This document shows positions 9,284-18,799 of a stretch of 64,000 nt of DNA, one piece after another; the first letter of the stretch is position 1, and every line of letters starts with the position of its first letter. The translations under genes were made by a program, and so were the position numbers. The stretch comes from Paenibacillus wynnii. GTDB taxonomy: Bacteria > Bacillota > Bacilli > Paenibacillales > Paenibacillaceae. The notes beneath the pieces are model-generated. The model had not been told where the DNA came from and ran no database searches. It worked only from the letters and a program-made list of their open reading frames with translations. The stretch is taken from contig NZ_JQCR01000002.1 of NCBI RefSeq assembly GCF_000757885.1, forward strand, positions 434,001 through 498,000, read 5' to 3'.

Positions 9284-11179
9284 ATGTATATTCGAGAAAA
9301 AAAAGCTGGCGTCAGAGTGTCCTCCCCTGCTTCGGCAGCGTTCGGAGATCACTATGATGTAATCGTCATCGGTCTGGGAACTGCAGGCTCCATGGCTGCA
9401 ATTACTGCTGCAAGAAGAGGATTGAAGGTTCTGGGCATCGAACGCCTCAACAGTATGGGCGGGACAGGGACCATCGGTGGTGTAGTGGGTTATTATTATG
9501 GGAACCGCGGGGGAATTTTCGAAGAGATAGACAGTCAGGTTATTTCCTATCAGAAGCAAGAAGACTTCGTTCGGTTCCAAGGTGTACACGGCGAAATCAA
9601 GAACTGGGTCCTGGACAGCAATGCCGTCCAGGCAGGTGTGGAAATCCGCTATGAATCATTCGTAATCGGGGTCTATCTGGACGGTACCTCCGTTAAGGGC
9701 GTCCGTTGGGTATCCCCGGAAGGGATTCACGATACCTCGGCTAAGGTTGTTATCGATTGTACCGGCAATGCGGAGGTTGCAGAACTGGCCGGGGTCGCTT
9801 TTGACATGGGCAGGGAATTGGACGGCAAGTGCCAACCCTTCTCCAATGTGCTGATGAAATCCTACCCGAACGGATCAGTAGGGAACTTCTATACGGATTC
9901 CGGTTATATCGATATTGACGACCCGGATAGTGTGAACCAGGCGATCTTCGAATCGAACCTACTGGGAACGCATTTACAGGAGTGTTACAACGAAGAATCG
10001 GTTGTTCTCAAGGTCTGTCCCCTGCTTGGACTCCGCGAGACCCGTCGGATCGTAGGTGAGGATCAGGTTACCTTTGGGGATGTGCTTGCGGACCACTTGA
10101 CGCGGGAGCCTATCTTTTTCGGCTTCTCCAACCTGGATAACCATGGCAAGGATATGGCCTTCGAAAGCGATAACCAACAGGACTGGCTGGTTGCCGCAAG
10201 CCTGTTCGGGCCCAATATGAATGTTCCGATCCCCAAGGGCACCTTGATTCCCAAAGGGTACGACGGCATACTGGTTGCCGGACGCTGTCTCTCCGTGGAT
10301 CATGATATTGCCTCCGCCATCAGACAGAAGCGTGATATGCAAAAAAGCGGTGAGGCTGCCGCTAGCATGGCTTACTTATCCATCCATCAGAATGTACAAC
10401 TTAAGAAGGTTCCGTATGGCTTGCTTCGGGCCATGCTTGAGGAAAGCAAGTGCCTGCGCGCTGTAGAGCGTACGGAAATTCGCGAGATTACGCCACAGGA
10501 GGACCATGAACAGGCTCCAATTCCGGCCACCAAGTGGCTGACGGATACTCAAGCCATTCGGGAGGCGCTCAACACCGACAAACCAGGTATTGCCATATGG
10601 TCGGCCAAGAGACTCGGGGAACCTATCGCCTATGCCTTGGAGGAATGGATGAACCAGCAGGAACACCCCCTGCTCCGGAAGAACAGCGCGCTGGCGCTTG
10701 GGCTGATGGGCCGGACCAAGTGCGTACCTGTACTTCGGGAGATCGTGTATGCACGGGATTTGTACCTTCCGCGCACGAGCAGGAAGTACAACCAGCCGCA
10801 CCTATTCGCCGCCATTTATTTGCTGGGACGATTGAAGGATACGGAGATTATGCCCGAGCTGCTCCGGTTCATCCGGGAAGACACCTTCATGGAGACCTTG
10901 GAGACGGACAGCAGCAATGATGAGTTTATCTACGACCGTAAGGAGCTGTACTTCCAGTTCTTTTCCTTCTCCATGATGGCTGCATTCCGGATCGCGGAAG
11001 CTCATCCTGAATGGAGACAGCAGTTGGCGGAGGTTATGGGCAGCAGGCTGGCTGATCCGGGGCTCGAGCTGATCATTACGCTGAAGACCCATATCCGTGA
11101 GGCCAACGGTTTCCTGAAGAAAAAGATGAATGCACGTGTGGAATCCATATATAATCGGCTTATAAGCAACTGGAGCTGA
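9284..11179 (+). CDS. FAD-dependent oxidoreductase with C-terminal HEAT-like repeats
   Basis: A 631-residue protein. Residues about 22-50 give a textbook FAD fingerprint (DVIVIGLGTAGSMAAITAARRG) with acidic strand end (GIER), then GGTGTIGGVVGYYYG, the FAD_oxidored-type loop. Around residue 330 GYDGILVAGRCLS is the second FAD contact. After about residue 400 the sequence changes to helical repeats (LRKNSALALGLMGRTKCVPV, AAIYLLGRLKDTEIMPELL) that look like HEAT/PBS-lyase repeats. ATG 9284 has GGAGG nine bases ahead; the frame opens earlier, but only inside the preceding gene. With the hydroxyacid dehydrogenase at 12132 this suggests oxidation of a sugar-derived acid or polyol, which is inference. 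Confidence 0.85.
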   Translation: MYIREKKAGVRVSSPASAAFGDHYDVIVIGLGTAGSMAAITAARRGLKVLGIERLNSMGGTGTIGGVVGYYYGNRGGIFEEIDSQVISYQKQEDFVRFQGVHGEIKNWVLDSNAVQAGVEIRYESFVIGVYLDGTSVKGVRWVSPEGIHDTSAKVVIDCTGNAEVAELAGVAFDMGRELDGKCQPFSNVLMKSYPNGSVGNFYTDSGYIDIDDPDSVNQAIFESNLLGTHLQECYNEESVVLKVCPLLGLRETRRIVGEDQVTFGDVLADHLTREPIFFGFSNLDNHGKDMAFESDNQQDWLVAASLFGPNMNVPIPKGTLIPKGYDGILVAGRCLSVDHDIASAIRQKRDMQKSGEAAASMAYLSIHQNVQLKKVPYGLLRAMLEESKCLRAVERTEIREITPQEDHEQAPIPATKWLTDTQAIREALNTDKPGIAIWSAKRLGEPIAYALEEWMNQQEHPLLRKNSALALGLMGRTKCVPVLREIVYARDLYLPRTSRKYNQPHLFAAIYLLGRLKDTEIMPELLRFIREDTFMETLETDSSNDEFIYDRKELYFQFFSFSMMAAFRIAEAHPEWRQQLAEVMGSRLADPGLELIITLKTHIREANGFLKKKMNARVESIYNRLISNWS

Positions 11180-11188
11180 TGATAGCCG

Positions 11189-11228
11189 GAATGGCGCTTA
11201 TTAGGGTATGCGTAAGCGCCATTCTTGT
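11189..11228 (+). terminator. Hairpin between the FAD enzyme and the AraC gene
   Basis: GAATGGCGCTTA pairs perfectly with TAAGCGCCATTC around a 12-base loop, followed by TTGTTT. It argues that the AraC reading frame begins after it, at TTG 11260. Confidence 0.8.
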
Positions 11229-11259
11229 TTCAGTTCCTTGCAGCGGGGGAGGGTCCGAG

Positions 11260-12093
11260 TTGGATCAGGATTTCATGAACCGATTGATACCCCGGATTCA
11301 CGATATTGTGTTCCGGGACGAGCAGCATTGGCGTGATAACGCCTATCAGGTTGAAATTCCCACCACCCGGATGTGCAATCTGGGTCTAGCAGTGGGAGGA
11401 ACAGGTAAGCTAGCAGTGAACGGTGAGGAGTATGAACTTCGCCGCGGTTGCTTCTATCATATCTCGCCCCCACGTAGCAGGATGAGGTTTATATCCGACA
11501 GGGATAATCCCTTATTGTATATCGCTGTTCATTTCGACTACAGGCTGGTCCATTGGGAAGGAACGGAGCTTGCTTCCAAGGAGGCTGACACCGCCATCCC
11601 CCTGCCCCATGTTCTTCAGTTGGAGGCCGAAGCAGATGCCGAGGAGCAATTCCGTAAGCTGTACTCCTTGTGGAACGGGAAGCAGCCCGGATAAGAATGG
11701 CGCTCCCGGAACTTGCTACTGGAGCTGCTGGACGGGATCGAGAGCAGGCATGCGACTCAGTCTTTAGCCGTGCGGAGAGCCGAGGAGGCGGTCCGAAGAG
11801 CGATGGAACATGTGCATACGCAGTACAGGCAGCCTGCCGACAGATATGAGATGGCGAGGATCTGCTCGATGTCCGTCAGTTATTTTTCGCTGCTGTTCAA
11901 GAAAATCACGGGTTACAGCTATGTCAATTACGTGCAGAAGACCCGGGTGGACCACGCCAAGGCGCTTCTGCGGAACGGATTCGCCCCCATTTCAGAGATT
12001 GCTGATAAGGTGGGTTATTCGGATCCGCTGTACTTCTCCAAGCTGTTCTCGCGAGAGGTTGGAATGTCTCCGAGAGAGTACAGACGGGGATAG
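11260..12093 (+). pseudogene. AraC-family regulator split by an in-frame TAA
   Basis: The N-terminal cupin-like sensor half (about 144 residues) ends at TAA 11692-11694. Reading continues in the same frame as EWRSRNLLLELLDG and then a full AraC DNA-binding domain (AEEAVRRAMEHVHTQYRQ to GMSPREYRRG) ending at 12093. One codon therefore breaks an otherwise intact gene. GGGGGAGG precedes TTG 11260, the most likely start. An ATG at 11713 could restart translation and give a free DNA-binding domain of 126 residues, but no good ribosome site precedes it. It could also be a sequencing error. Confidence 0.85.
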
Positions 12094-12131
12094 CGGCTGT
12101 TGGGTAGAATCTCATACGAGGAGGATGTAAA

Positions 12132-13091
12132 ATGACAACCATAGTGGTTTTAGACGGATATACCTTGAATCCAGGGGATTTAAACTGGGAGAACTTCAAG
12201 GAGCTTGGAGATGTGAAGATTTATGACAGGACGCTCCCGGAGGAGATCATTGCACGGGCAGAGCAAGCAGATATAGTATTGACCAACAAAACGGTGCTGT
12301 CTGCCGAGACCATAAACAAGCTGCCAAATTTGAAATATATCGGGGTGCTGGCCACAGGCTATAATGTAGTGGATACGGAGGCTGCCCGGGAGCGGGATAT
12401 ACCGGTAACGAACATCCCCACTTACGGCACGCAATCCGTTGCCCAGTTCGTATTTGCCTTGCTGCTAGAGCTCTGCCATCGGGTGCAGCGGCACGGCGAT
12501 TCGGTTCATGAGGGTGAGTGGAGCCAATGTCCCGACTTCTGCTATACGAAGTCGCCACTGGTGGAGCTGGACGGCAAGACCATGGGAATTATCGGGGCTG
12601 GCAGAATCGGATTGCAGACCGCCCATATTGCCAGAGCCTTCGGCATGCGAGTCTTGGCCGTGGACGATGGCGGGAAATCAGGCATCTCGGACGGGGTCGA
12701 ATGGACAGACCTGACGACTCTGCTGAAGGAATCCGATGTGATAAGCCTGCATTGCCCTCTTCTGGAGGACACTAGGCGGATCATCCGGGCGGAGCGCCTT
12801 GCGCTGATGAAGCCTAACTGCTTCTTAATCAATACGTCCCGAGGCCCGCTGATCGACGAGGCAGACCTGGCGGAAGCCCTGCATAAGGGGACGATTGGAG
12901 GCGCTGCTCTAGACGTACTGGCAGTTGAGCCGCCGACGGCGGATAACCCGCTGCTCCATGCGCCGAACTGCATAATCACGCCACACATTGCATGGGCTAC
13001 CAAGGAAGCCCGTTCCCGCCTGATGGATATTGCTTACGACAACGTGCGCGGGTTCTTATCAGGGACCTCCGTGAATGTGGTAAACCGCTAA
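12132..13091 (+). CDS. D-2-hydroxyacid dehydrogenase (glycerate dehydrogenase-like)
   Basis: A 319-residue NAD-dependent enzyme. The N-terminal substrate domain is followed by a Rossmann fold with GIIGAGRIGLQTA (about residues 152-164), the substrate-binding arginine in INTSRGPLIDE, the catalytic-pair glutamate in LAVEPP, and the catalytic histidine in ITPHIAWA. All three catalytic residues of the family are therefore present. It would interconvert a 2-keto acid and a D-2-hydroxy acid such as hydroxypyruvate and glycerate. GAGGATG lies before the ATG. It starts 38 bases after the broken AraC gene and lies in the same direction as the FAD oxidoreductases. Confidence 0.9.
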   Translation: MTTIVVLDGYTLNPGDLNWENFKELGDVKIYDRTLPEEIIARAEQADIVLTNKTVLSAETINKLPNLKYIGVLATGYNVVDTEAARERDIPVTNIPTYGTQSVAQFVFALLLELCHRVQRHGDSVHEGEWSQCPDFCYTKSPLVELDGKTMGIIGAGRIGLQTAHIARAFGMRVLAVDDGGKSGISDGVEWTDLTTLLKESDVISLHCPLLEDTRRIIRAERLALMKPNCFLINTSRGPLIDEADLAEALHKGTIGGAALDVLAVEPPTADNPLLHAPNCIITPHIAWATKEARSRLMDIAYDNVRGFLSGTSVNVVNR

Positions 13092-13095
13092 TTGC

Positions 13096-13138
13096 ACAAC
13101 AAACCCCCACTCTATTTATAGGTGGGGGTTTGTTTTGT
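13096..13138 (+). terminator. Terminator after the hydroxyacid dehydrogenase gene
   Basis: ACAAACCCCCAC pairs with GTGGGGGTTTGT around TCTATTTATAG, followed by TTTGTT. Confidence 0.9.
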
Positions 13139-13193
13139 TGAACATTCTCGCTATCCCTGATTCCGATATCTGTAAGGGCTGGTATCGCCCGCT

Positions 13194-13685
13194 CTATTTT
13201 AATACGATGGTCTGATTAAGACTAGACTGCTCTGTATTCTGCTTGGTTAGGCGTTTAAAGAAAAAAGTCGCCTTCTCCGTCAGGTTGCCGCTTTTCCAAT
13301 ATTCGGCCGCTTCGGCTTGTACCTGAATCAGGATCACATTAGGGTCATCATAGCTGGTCTGAAGAATCGTATCGTACCCTGCACTCCACAATTCTTTTTT
13401 CTTGCCCAAATCCTCTACGAACTTGGCCGTTCCTCGGATGGAAACATAGGATTTATCAGCGTATACGATGTTAACCCTCGGATCATGAAGGAGTTCCTCG
13501 AACTTGCTGGTATCCTTCTTGGTTAGGAACCATAAATCTCCGTTGAACTCAATTTCCTGTGTCTTCATGGGGCGGGATACCAATCCTTCGGCCGAAACCG
13601 TCGTGAACATCGCTGTATCGATGCCCTTGATCAGCTCTTTAACCGTCTCGACAGCTTCCTTGTGACTGTTGTTCAAATCGGACAT
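13194..13685 (-). CDS. Pyridoxamine 5'-phosphate oxidase-like general stress protein
   Basis: The 163-residue protein has the split-barrel flavin-binding pattern of the general stress protein 26 group: AMFTTVSAEGLVSRPMKTQEIEF near the N-terminus, DLWFLTKKDTSKFEEL, and a C-terminal alpha/beta part ending in FFFKRLTKQN. Such proteins bind FMN, FAD or F420-like cofactors and are usually stress induced; the substrate is unknown. I start it at ATG 13685 (MSDLNNS), which has AAGAGG upstream; a longer frame to 13739 lacks a ribosome site. It is a single gene, convergent with the dehydrogenase operon. Confidence 0.85.
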   Translation of the reverse strand: MSDLNNSHKEAVETVKELIKGIDTAMFTTVSAEGLVSRPMKTQEIEFNGDLWFLTKKDTSKFEELLHDPRVNIVYADKSYVSIRGTAKFVEDLGKKKELWSAGYDTILQTSYDDPNVILIQVQAEAAEYWKSGNLTEKATFFFKRLTKQNTEQSSLNQTIVLK

Positions 13686-13792
13686 GCTTATCGCCTCTTT
13701 CTTCCGGGATATGGGATAGGTTGTCCAAATGCATACCAATTATTAATCATAAGTCGCAAAGAAGCAGGAGAAATCTCACCAATATGTATGGG

Positions 13793-15328
13793 TTATTCTA
13801 ATGATTTACGACTCTTTTTGTCACGGTACATGGCATGGTCCGTGGCCCGGACCAGTCCTTCGGCTGTATCTCCATCATTGGGATACAGCCCGATACCTAT
13901 ACTGGTTCTCACTTCAATCTCATAGTGGGAATAGGTCATCGGCGTTCTCAGGGTCTCACGAATTCGCGCGGCACGCTCCTCCGCTTCGCCCAATTGAGCT
14001 ACACCGGGCAATAACAGAACGAATTCATCGCCTCCCAAGCGGTATGCGCTTTCATCGATAACGGCCATTTCCCCGATCTTCTTCGCCATGTGCTGCAGAG
14101 CACTGTCTCCTGCCTGATGGCCATATGTATCATTGATATTTTTGAAGTCATCCAAATCCAACGATAATAATGCAAATTGCTGCTTCTTGTCCATTAAGGC
14201 CTCCAGATCCCTCTGGAATGATACCCGGTTGAGCAGCCCGGTCAATCCGTCATGATAGGCCAGATAGGAGATTCTCTCCTCCGATTGTTTGGCAACAGTA
14301 ATATCGCGAATAATAAGAAACTGCATGAGGTCATATTCAACATCCAGGTTGTCGGAATTCAGGGCTAGGACCATGCTGTCGCCGTTGAGGCGTTTACACC
14401 GGATTTCCATAAAACTCGGCTTATTCCCGTTATGCGCCATTTGGACCAGATAGTCGGAGATCCTTTCCTTATCCTCCGGATGAAACATAGAGGCTAAGGG
14501 TTGACCCCTGACTTCCCCATTCTTTGCACCCAGCAGATTTAAGGCGGCTGTGTTAGCTTCCGTTACGATTCCTTTTTTATTCAAAAGCAAGATAGCATCG
14601 GGTATAAGCTGGAATAATTTGAGAAACCGCTCTTCATAGGTGGGGAATGAGGAGTACTTCAGAATCGAAATTCGAATGGATAACGCCAAAAACAGGATAC
14701 CGAACGGACTGATTGATCGAATGTATTCGTAAAACTTAGCCTCTAGTATACCGACCGTAATAAACCATGCTATTGATAATAATAGGCCTTTCAGCCAAAC
14801 GCGGACCTTTTTAAATTCCGTTTCATTTTTACTCCTAAACCACGCTAGCATGATGATTTCAACTGTGTAATAGGCCAAGTTCAAAACGACAAAGATGGAG
14901 AAGCCTAAGCCTGTTTGCTGGGAACCCGTTTGACCGAATACGGATAATTCTTGGTACATCCAACCATTCAGGGGAATGGTTAGCATGAATAGGCCCATAG
15001 GCACATAGCTAACGGCCATCAAGAGTGTCTTCGAATATCTTTCAAATTTATTGGTGATAAGAAACACTTGATGCATTCCGATCATCATACTAAGACATAG
15101 GATCGGGTATTCAATATATAAGACGACTCCCTTGAACAGAGCGGCATCCGGATTCGACGTGTTCTTCCATAGTTCGATGCTGAACCAGACGGACGTCAAC
15201 AGAAGCATGGCCGAACTTAGCCGGTGCAATAGGTTCAACCGATTCTTAAAATGGATTTCCAAAGCCATATAAAGTAAGAAAAAGGCCGGCACTCCATAGA
15301 GGATTGTTAAAATTAATAGTGTGAGCAT
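13793..15328 (-). CDS. Membrane diguanylate cyclase: 7TM-PAS-GGDEF
   Basis: A 511-residue signalling protein. Residues 1 to about 215 hold seven hydrophobic segments like the 7TM histidine-kinase input domain. A PAS domain follows at about 225-335 (DAILLLNKKGIVTEANTAAL) and a GGDEF domain at about 345-511. The active-site motif YRLGGDEF is intact, as is DLDDFKNINDTYGHQAGD, so it should make cyclic di-GMP. The position of the RxxD inhibitory site, just before GGDEF, reads AVID, so the arginine is missing and product inhibition may be weak. A GGCGGGGG stretch precedes the ATG. No partner gene is adjacent. Confidence 0.92.
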   Translation of the reverse strand: MLTLLILTILYGVPAFFLLYMALEIHFKNRLNLLHRLSSAMLLLTSVWFSIELWKNTSNPDAALFKGVVLYIEYPILCLSMMIGMHQVFLITNKFERYSKTLLMAVSYVPMGLFMLTIPLNGWMYQELSVFGQTGSQQTGLGFSIFVVLNLAYYTVEIIMLAWFRSKNETEFKKVRVWLKGLLLSIAWFITVGILEAKFYEYIRSISPFGILFLALSIRISILKYSSFPTYEERFLKLFQLIPDAILLLNKKGIVTEANTAALNLLGAKNGEVRGQPLASMFHPEDKERISDYLVQMAHNGNKPSFMEIRCKRLNGDSMVLALNSDNLDVEYDLMQFLIIRDITVAKQSEERISYLAYHDGLTGLLNRVSFQRDLEALMDKKQQFALLSLDLDDFKNINDTYGHQAGDSALQHMAKKIGEMAVIDESAYRLGGDEFVLLLPGVAQLGEAEERAARIRETLRTPMTYSHYEIEVRTSIGIGLYPNDGDTAEGLVRATDHAMYRDKKSRKSLE

Positions 15329-15658
15329 GTTGAGACCCCCGCCCGCTCTGAATAAAAGTATCCTTCATGAAACCACCGATACATCGGTAATTCAAGTGGT
15401 TAAACCTATAATTCGACAAAAAACTACTTATACCTGCCAAAACTGAAATCACAATCACCACTCCCCCCTGACTGTTACCTGAGGTATCAGACATCTCCTT
15501 ATGGGATACTCTTCTCAAAAGCGTACAACCTTTGATACAATGACCCTACTAACCTTGTAGAGGATGTTCTATTTTACCGTACCGGAGGGTTGCGAGGAAT
15601 AGGGACATCCTTTCTCTATGCGTGGACAAGATACGAAAGAATGGCAGGTGAAGGAATA
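15329..15658 (+). other. Intergenic region between two divergent signalling genes
   Basis: This stretch separates the diguanylate cyclase (minus) from the sensor kinase (plus). It must hold both promoters. A nested inverted repeat lies near 15366-15395 (ACCACCGAT, ATCGGT and AGTGGT), on the cyclase side. Short open frames here lack ribosome sites. I see no riboswitch that I can name. Confidence 0.4.
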
Positions 15659-17461
15659 ATGAGAATACGCAATTTTCGTTGGAAAGACCAGAAAATTCAA
15701 GTCAGGTTTTTCATCACCTATCTGTTACTCGCCATCCTCCCCCTGATCATCCTTGCTTCTTCCGTGTACCTTACCCTTCAGAGAGACAGCGAGAGAAAAG
15801 CTCAGGAGGACTTTCTCGTAGTTACCAAACAAATCGATCAGAGCGTTGAGAAATACCTGCGGCTGATCGATCGAATGACCATAATTCCTTTTGGCGAAAC
15901 GGCCTTATATCAGATTCTGAGCAAAACTCCACAGAACGATGCCGGTTCCCTTACGCTTCAGAATGAAAAAGAACTGCATAACTACTTCATGGGTCTACAA
16001 AGTCTCCAAGAAGGAATTCGGGCTATCTATATGATGTCGAAAGAGGACAATGTATACGGTTACTCAGCAGGCCGAGCGGTATATCCCGTTAATAAGGTAA
16101 AAAAAGAAGCCTGGTATCAACAGGTGATCGAACGGGAAGGCGGTTTGGTCAATTCCGGACTCCGGGATGAGAGTCAATTTTTCAGTCCAGTCATCTCCGA
16201 TCAGGTCATCACCTTTGCCCGCTATGTAACGAGTGTAATCACAGGAGAGAAAATCGGTGTGTTTGCCATCGATGTGGACCCATCCGTCTTCACATATACG
16301 ATTGAAAAGGTTAATAAGGGAAACGTAGTGATTATGGACCAGTATCAGAATATCCTGTATTCTCAGCAGCCTCCCGGTTCAGAGAAGGAGCTGATGCTGG
16401 CGGAAGGCAAAGCAGCCAGTGATGAATCAGTATTTTTCCAATGGAAAAAAGATGGTAAACGCTGGATAGGTGTCAACCATGTTTCTTCCTATACAGGCTG
16501 GAGCACCACCTACTACATCACATCGGATGAATTGTTCAGCGATCTGAATCGTATTTTCCGATTTACCATCTATGTCATTCTCGCCCTTCTTCTGTTGTCC
16601 ATCGTTCTTGCCGGCGTTGTTTCCCGCAGTGTTGCCCAGCCCATTAAACTGCTGTCAAGGCACATGAATTTGCTTCGAAGCGGTAACTTCAACATTTCCC
16701 TTCCCTTTCAAGGAAAGGATGAAATTGGATTCCTCACCCATTCGTTTAATTCGATGGTTTACGAGCTGAAGAATCTGCTGGAACGGATTTCTGAAGAGGA
16801 AAAACTGAAGCGTAAAGCCGAAACAGACGCTCTACTGGCTCAAATGAATCCCCATTTTATGTACAATACGCTCAGTGCAATCCGGATGATGGCCATGATG
16901 CAGAATGCTCAGGAGATCTCGCATGCTTTGGAGACATTCATGCAGCTGATGCGTTATTCTACTCAAAGCTACAAGAATAAAGTGAAAATGAAGGAAGAAA
17001 TCCAGTTTGTTGATAATTACGTATCGCTGCTGGAAATGCGTTATATGAGACCTATTCCCGTCAAATACAACATAGCGCCCGAACATGAAGATTACGAGCT
17101 ATTGCCTTTCCTTATCCAGCCGATTATGGAGAATGCAGTGTTCCATGGCATGAATCAGGGAGACTCTACGTTCTCCATTGAGATCCGCACCGCCTACGAT
17201 GAGTTCTCGGGGCAGTTTCAGATTACCATCCAGGATACCGGAGCCGGGATATCTCCGGAACGGCTCCCTACACTGCTTACCCGTGCGAACCCTGTATTGC
17301 AAGGAACCCAAGGATTGGGAACAGCGCTCATCAATGTGAACAACCGGCTGAAGCTGGAGTACGGTGAAGCGTACGGCTTCTCGATCACAAGCAGCATGGG
17401 GGAAGGTACAATTGTCAATCTATGTTTCCCGGGAAACAAAGGAGGAAATGATGGGATATGA
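15659..17461 (+). CDS. Sensor histidine kinase, YesM type
   Basis: A 600-residue two-component kinase. A membrane segment near residues 14-37 leads into an extracellular sensor domain of about 260 residues, a second membrane segment near 300-325, a HAMP domain (QPIKLLSRHMNLLRSGNFNI) and a His_kinase domain with the phosphoacceptor in MNPHFMYNTL (about residue 399). The ATPase domain has the N-box (IQPIMENAVFHG) and G-box (DTGAGI). ATG 15659 follows GGTGAAGG; an upstream GTG at 15590 is less likely. Its stop overlaps the regulator start by four bases (ATGA-type overlap). It probably senses a sugar for the ABC operon that follows. Confidence 0.92.
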   Translation: MRIRNFRWKDQKIQVRFFITYLLLAILPLIILASSVYLTLQRDSERKAQEDFLVVTKQIDQSVEKYLRLIDRMTIIPFGETALYQILSKTPQNDAGSLTLQNEKELHNYFMGLQSLQEGIRAIYMMSKEDNVYGYSAGRAVYPVNKVKKEAWYQQVIEREGGLVNSGLRDESQFFSPVISDQVITFARYVTSVITGEKIGVFAIDVDPSVFTYTIEKVNKGNVVIMDQYQNILYSQQPPGSEKELMLAEGKAASDESVFFQWKKDGKRWIGVNHVSSYTGWSTTYYITSDELFSDLNRIFRFTIYVILALLLLSIVLAGVVSRSVAQPIKLLSRHMNLLRSGNFNISLPFQGKDEIGFLTHSFNSMVYELKNLLERISEEEKLKRKAETDALLAQMNPHFMYNTLSAIRMMAMMQNAQEISHALETFMQLMRYSTQSYKNKVKMKEEIQFVDNYVSLLEMRYMRPIPVKYNIAPEHEDYELLPFLIQPIMENAVFHGMNQGDSTFSIEIRTAYDEFSGQFQITIQDTGAGISPERLPTLLTRANPVLQGTQGLGTALINVNNRLKLEYGEAYGFSITSSMGEGTIVNLCFPGNKGGNDGI

Positions 17462-18630
17462 GGAATCTTATGGTCGTTGAAGATGAAACCCTGATTCGCA
17501 TGGGCTTAAAGGTCATGTTTGACTGGGAGAGTCTCGGCATTCACTGGGCTGCGGAAGCTGGCAACGGGAAAGAAGCGTTGGAAATGATGGAGCGTGAAGC
17601 TATCGATATCGTCTTTACAGATATTAGGATGCCCGTGATGGACGGACTTGAGCTAATGAAGGCCTGCAAAGACAAGTATCCGGATGTTAAGTTTGTCATC
17701 CTAAGCAGCTATACGGATTATGAATATACCCGGGAAGCGGTCCGGCTAGGGGCCTTTGACTATATTGTCAAAACGTCCATCAACAAGCAGGAGCTGGAGA
17801 CTCTGCTCACCCGTCTGCTTCAATCCCTGCCGGAGCGGCAGCAATCCCAGCTTGCTCCAGTTTCGCGGCTGGAGCTGAAATCGTATTGCCTCGAAAACAT
17901 GCTGATGCATGAGGGTGTTAAACCGTCATCCGTAGACAAGCAAATTTTCCAGATCCCCTTCTGGAATGGAAATACCCACGTGTTCATCGCCTCACTCAAA
18001 GGGAAGGAGCTGGATGATAACGGATGGATTCGCTCTCTGCATGTCATTATCTCCGAGCATATTCGGCAGATGGGTCGCAGTGATACAGCCTTGTATAAGA
18101 ACGGGGCAGTCCTCCTCTTCATGTGCTCTCTCACCTATTCGGACGAGGAGATTCGAAGGGTTCAAGAGGAACTGGAATGGAAAATTACTCGTTTCTTGGA
18201 CACACAACCCGATATCATCAAGCTGGGCGGAAAGTATGAATGGTCCAAAATCCGCCGGCAAATCAATGAGCATCTCGTTCACTTCGGTAACGATGGCATT
18301 CCTGCCTCTACAACACTTATTAAGGCACAAGAATATATAAGACAGAACTATCACTTAAGCATAGGCTTGGAGCAGGCTGCCGAAGCTGCAAAGGTAACTC
18401 CCAATTATTTAAGTCGGCTGTTTAAGCAGGAGACCGGGCAATCCTTTATCCGCTATATCGGCAATCTCAAGCTGGAGAAGGCCAAGCAGCTCCTTCTGGA
18501 GGGGACTGCCGTTTCCAAGGTTGGAGAAGAGATCGGATACCCGAATCCCAGGTACTTCTCCAAGTGGTTCAAAATATTAACCGGCATGACTCCAATCGAA
18601 TTCAAAACTTCCAATAAGCAGGATCGATGA
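17458..18630 (+). CDS. Response regulator with AraC DNA-binding domain, YesN type
   Basis: A 390-residue protein with a receiver domain at residues 1-120, showing the acidic pair VVEDE, phosphoacceptor Asp55 in FTDIRMP, and a lysine in FDYIVKTS. A middle region of about 150 residues has no clear family. The C-terminal 100 residues are a double helix-turn-helix AraC domain (GLEQAAEAAKVTPNYLSRLF, then EIGYPNPRYFSKWF). It is translationally coupled to the kinase. The likely target is the binding-protein and permease operon starting at 18800. Confidence 0.93.
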   Translation: MRNLMVVEDETLIRMGLKVMFDWESLGIHWAAEAGNGKEALEMMEREAIDIVFTDIRMPVMDGLELMKACKDKYPDVKFVILSSYTDYEYTREAVRLGAFDYIVKTSINKQELETLLTRLLQSLPERQQSQLAPVSRLELKSYCLENMLMHEGVKPSSVDKQIFQIPFWNGNTHVFIASLKGKELDDNGWIRSLHVIISEHIRQMGRSDTALYKNGAVLLFMCSLTYSDEEIRRVQEELEWKITRFLDTQPDIIKLGGKYEWSKIRRQINEHLVHFGNDGIPASTTLIKAQEYIRQNYHLSIGLEQAAEAAKVTPNYLSRLFKQETGQSFIRYIGNLKLEKAKQLLLEGTAVSKVGEEIGYPNPRYFSKWFKILTGMTPIEFKTSNKQDR

Positions 18631-18721
18631 GATGAAGTGCCCTCTTCTTTTTTGTGGGTTAAAAAAGTGAAGTTTAGCATTACAAGGTGGAGATATGTGA
18701 CCTTGCACTTATATTGATCGG

Positions 18722-18763
18722 TTGTTGAAAGTGCTTACATTTTGTAATCTGAAAGCGTAAACA
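18722..18763 (+). promoter_or_regulatory. Promoter of the sugar ABC operon with two cre-like sites
   Basis: TTGTTG (18722-18727), a 17-base spacer and TAATCT (18745-18750) form a plausible sigma-A promoter. TGAAAGTGCTTACA at 18726-18739 overlaps the -35 box, and TGAAAGCGTAAACA at 18750-18763 follows the -10 box. Each differs at one position from the CcpA box TGWNANCGNTNWCA. If real, the operon is repressed by preferred sugars as well as controlled by the two-component system. Confidence 0.45.
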
Positions 18764-18799
18764 AAAAACTACAGAACGTATAGGGGGGAAAGAAAAACA

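Noticed and set aside
15360..15590. Possible riboswitch before the diguanylate cyclase
   Set aside because: Only a small nested inverted repeat is visible; no recognisable c-di-GMP or other riboswitch core.
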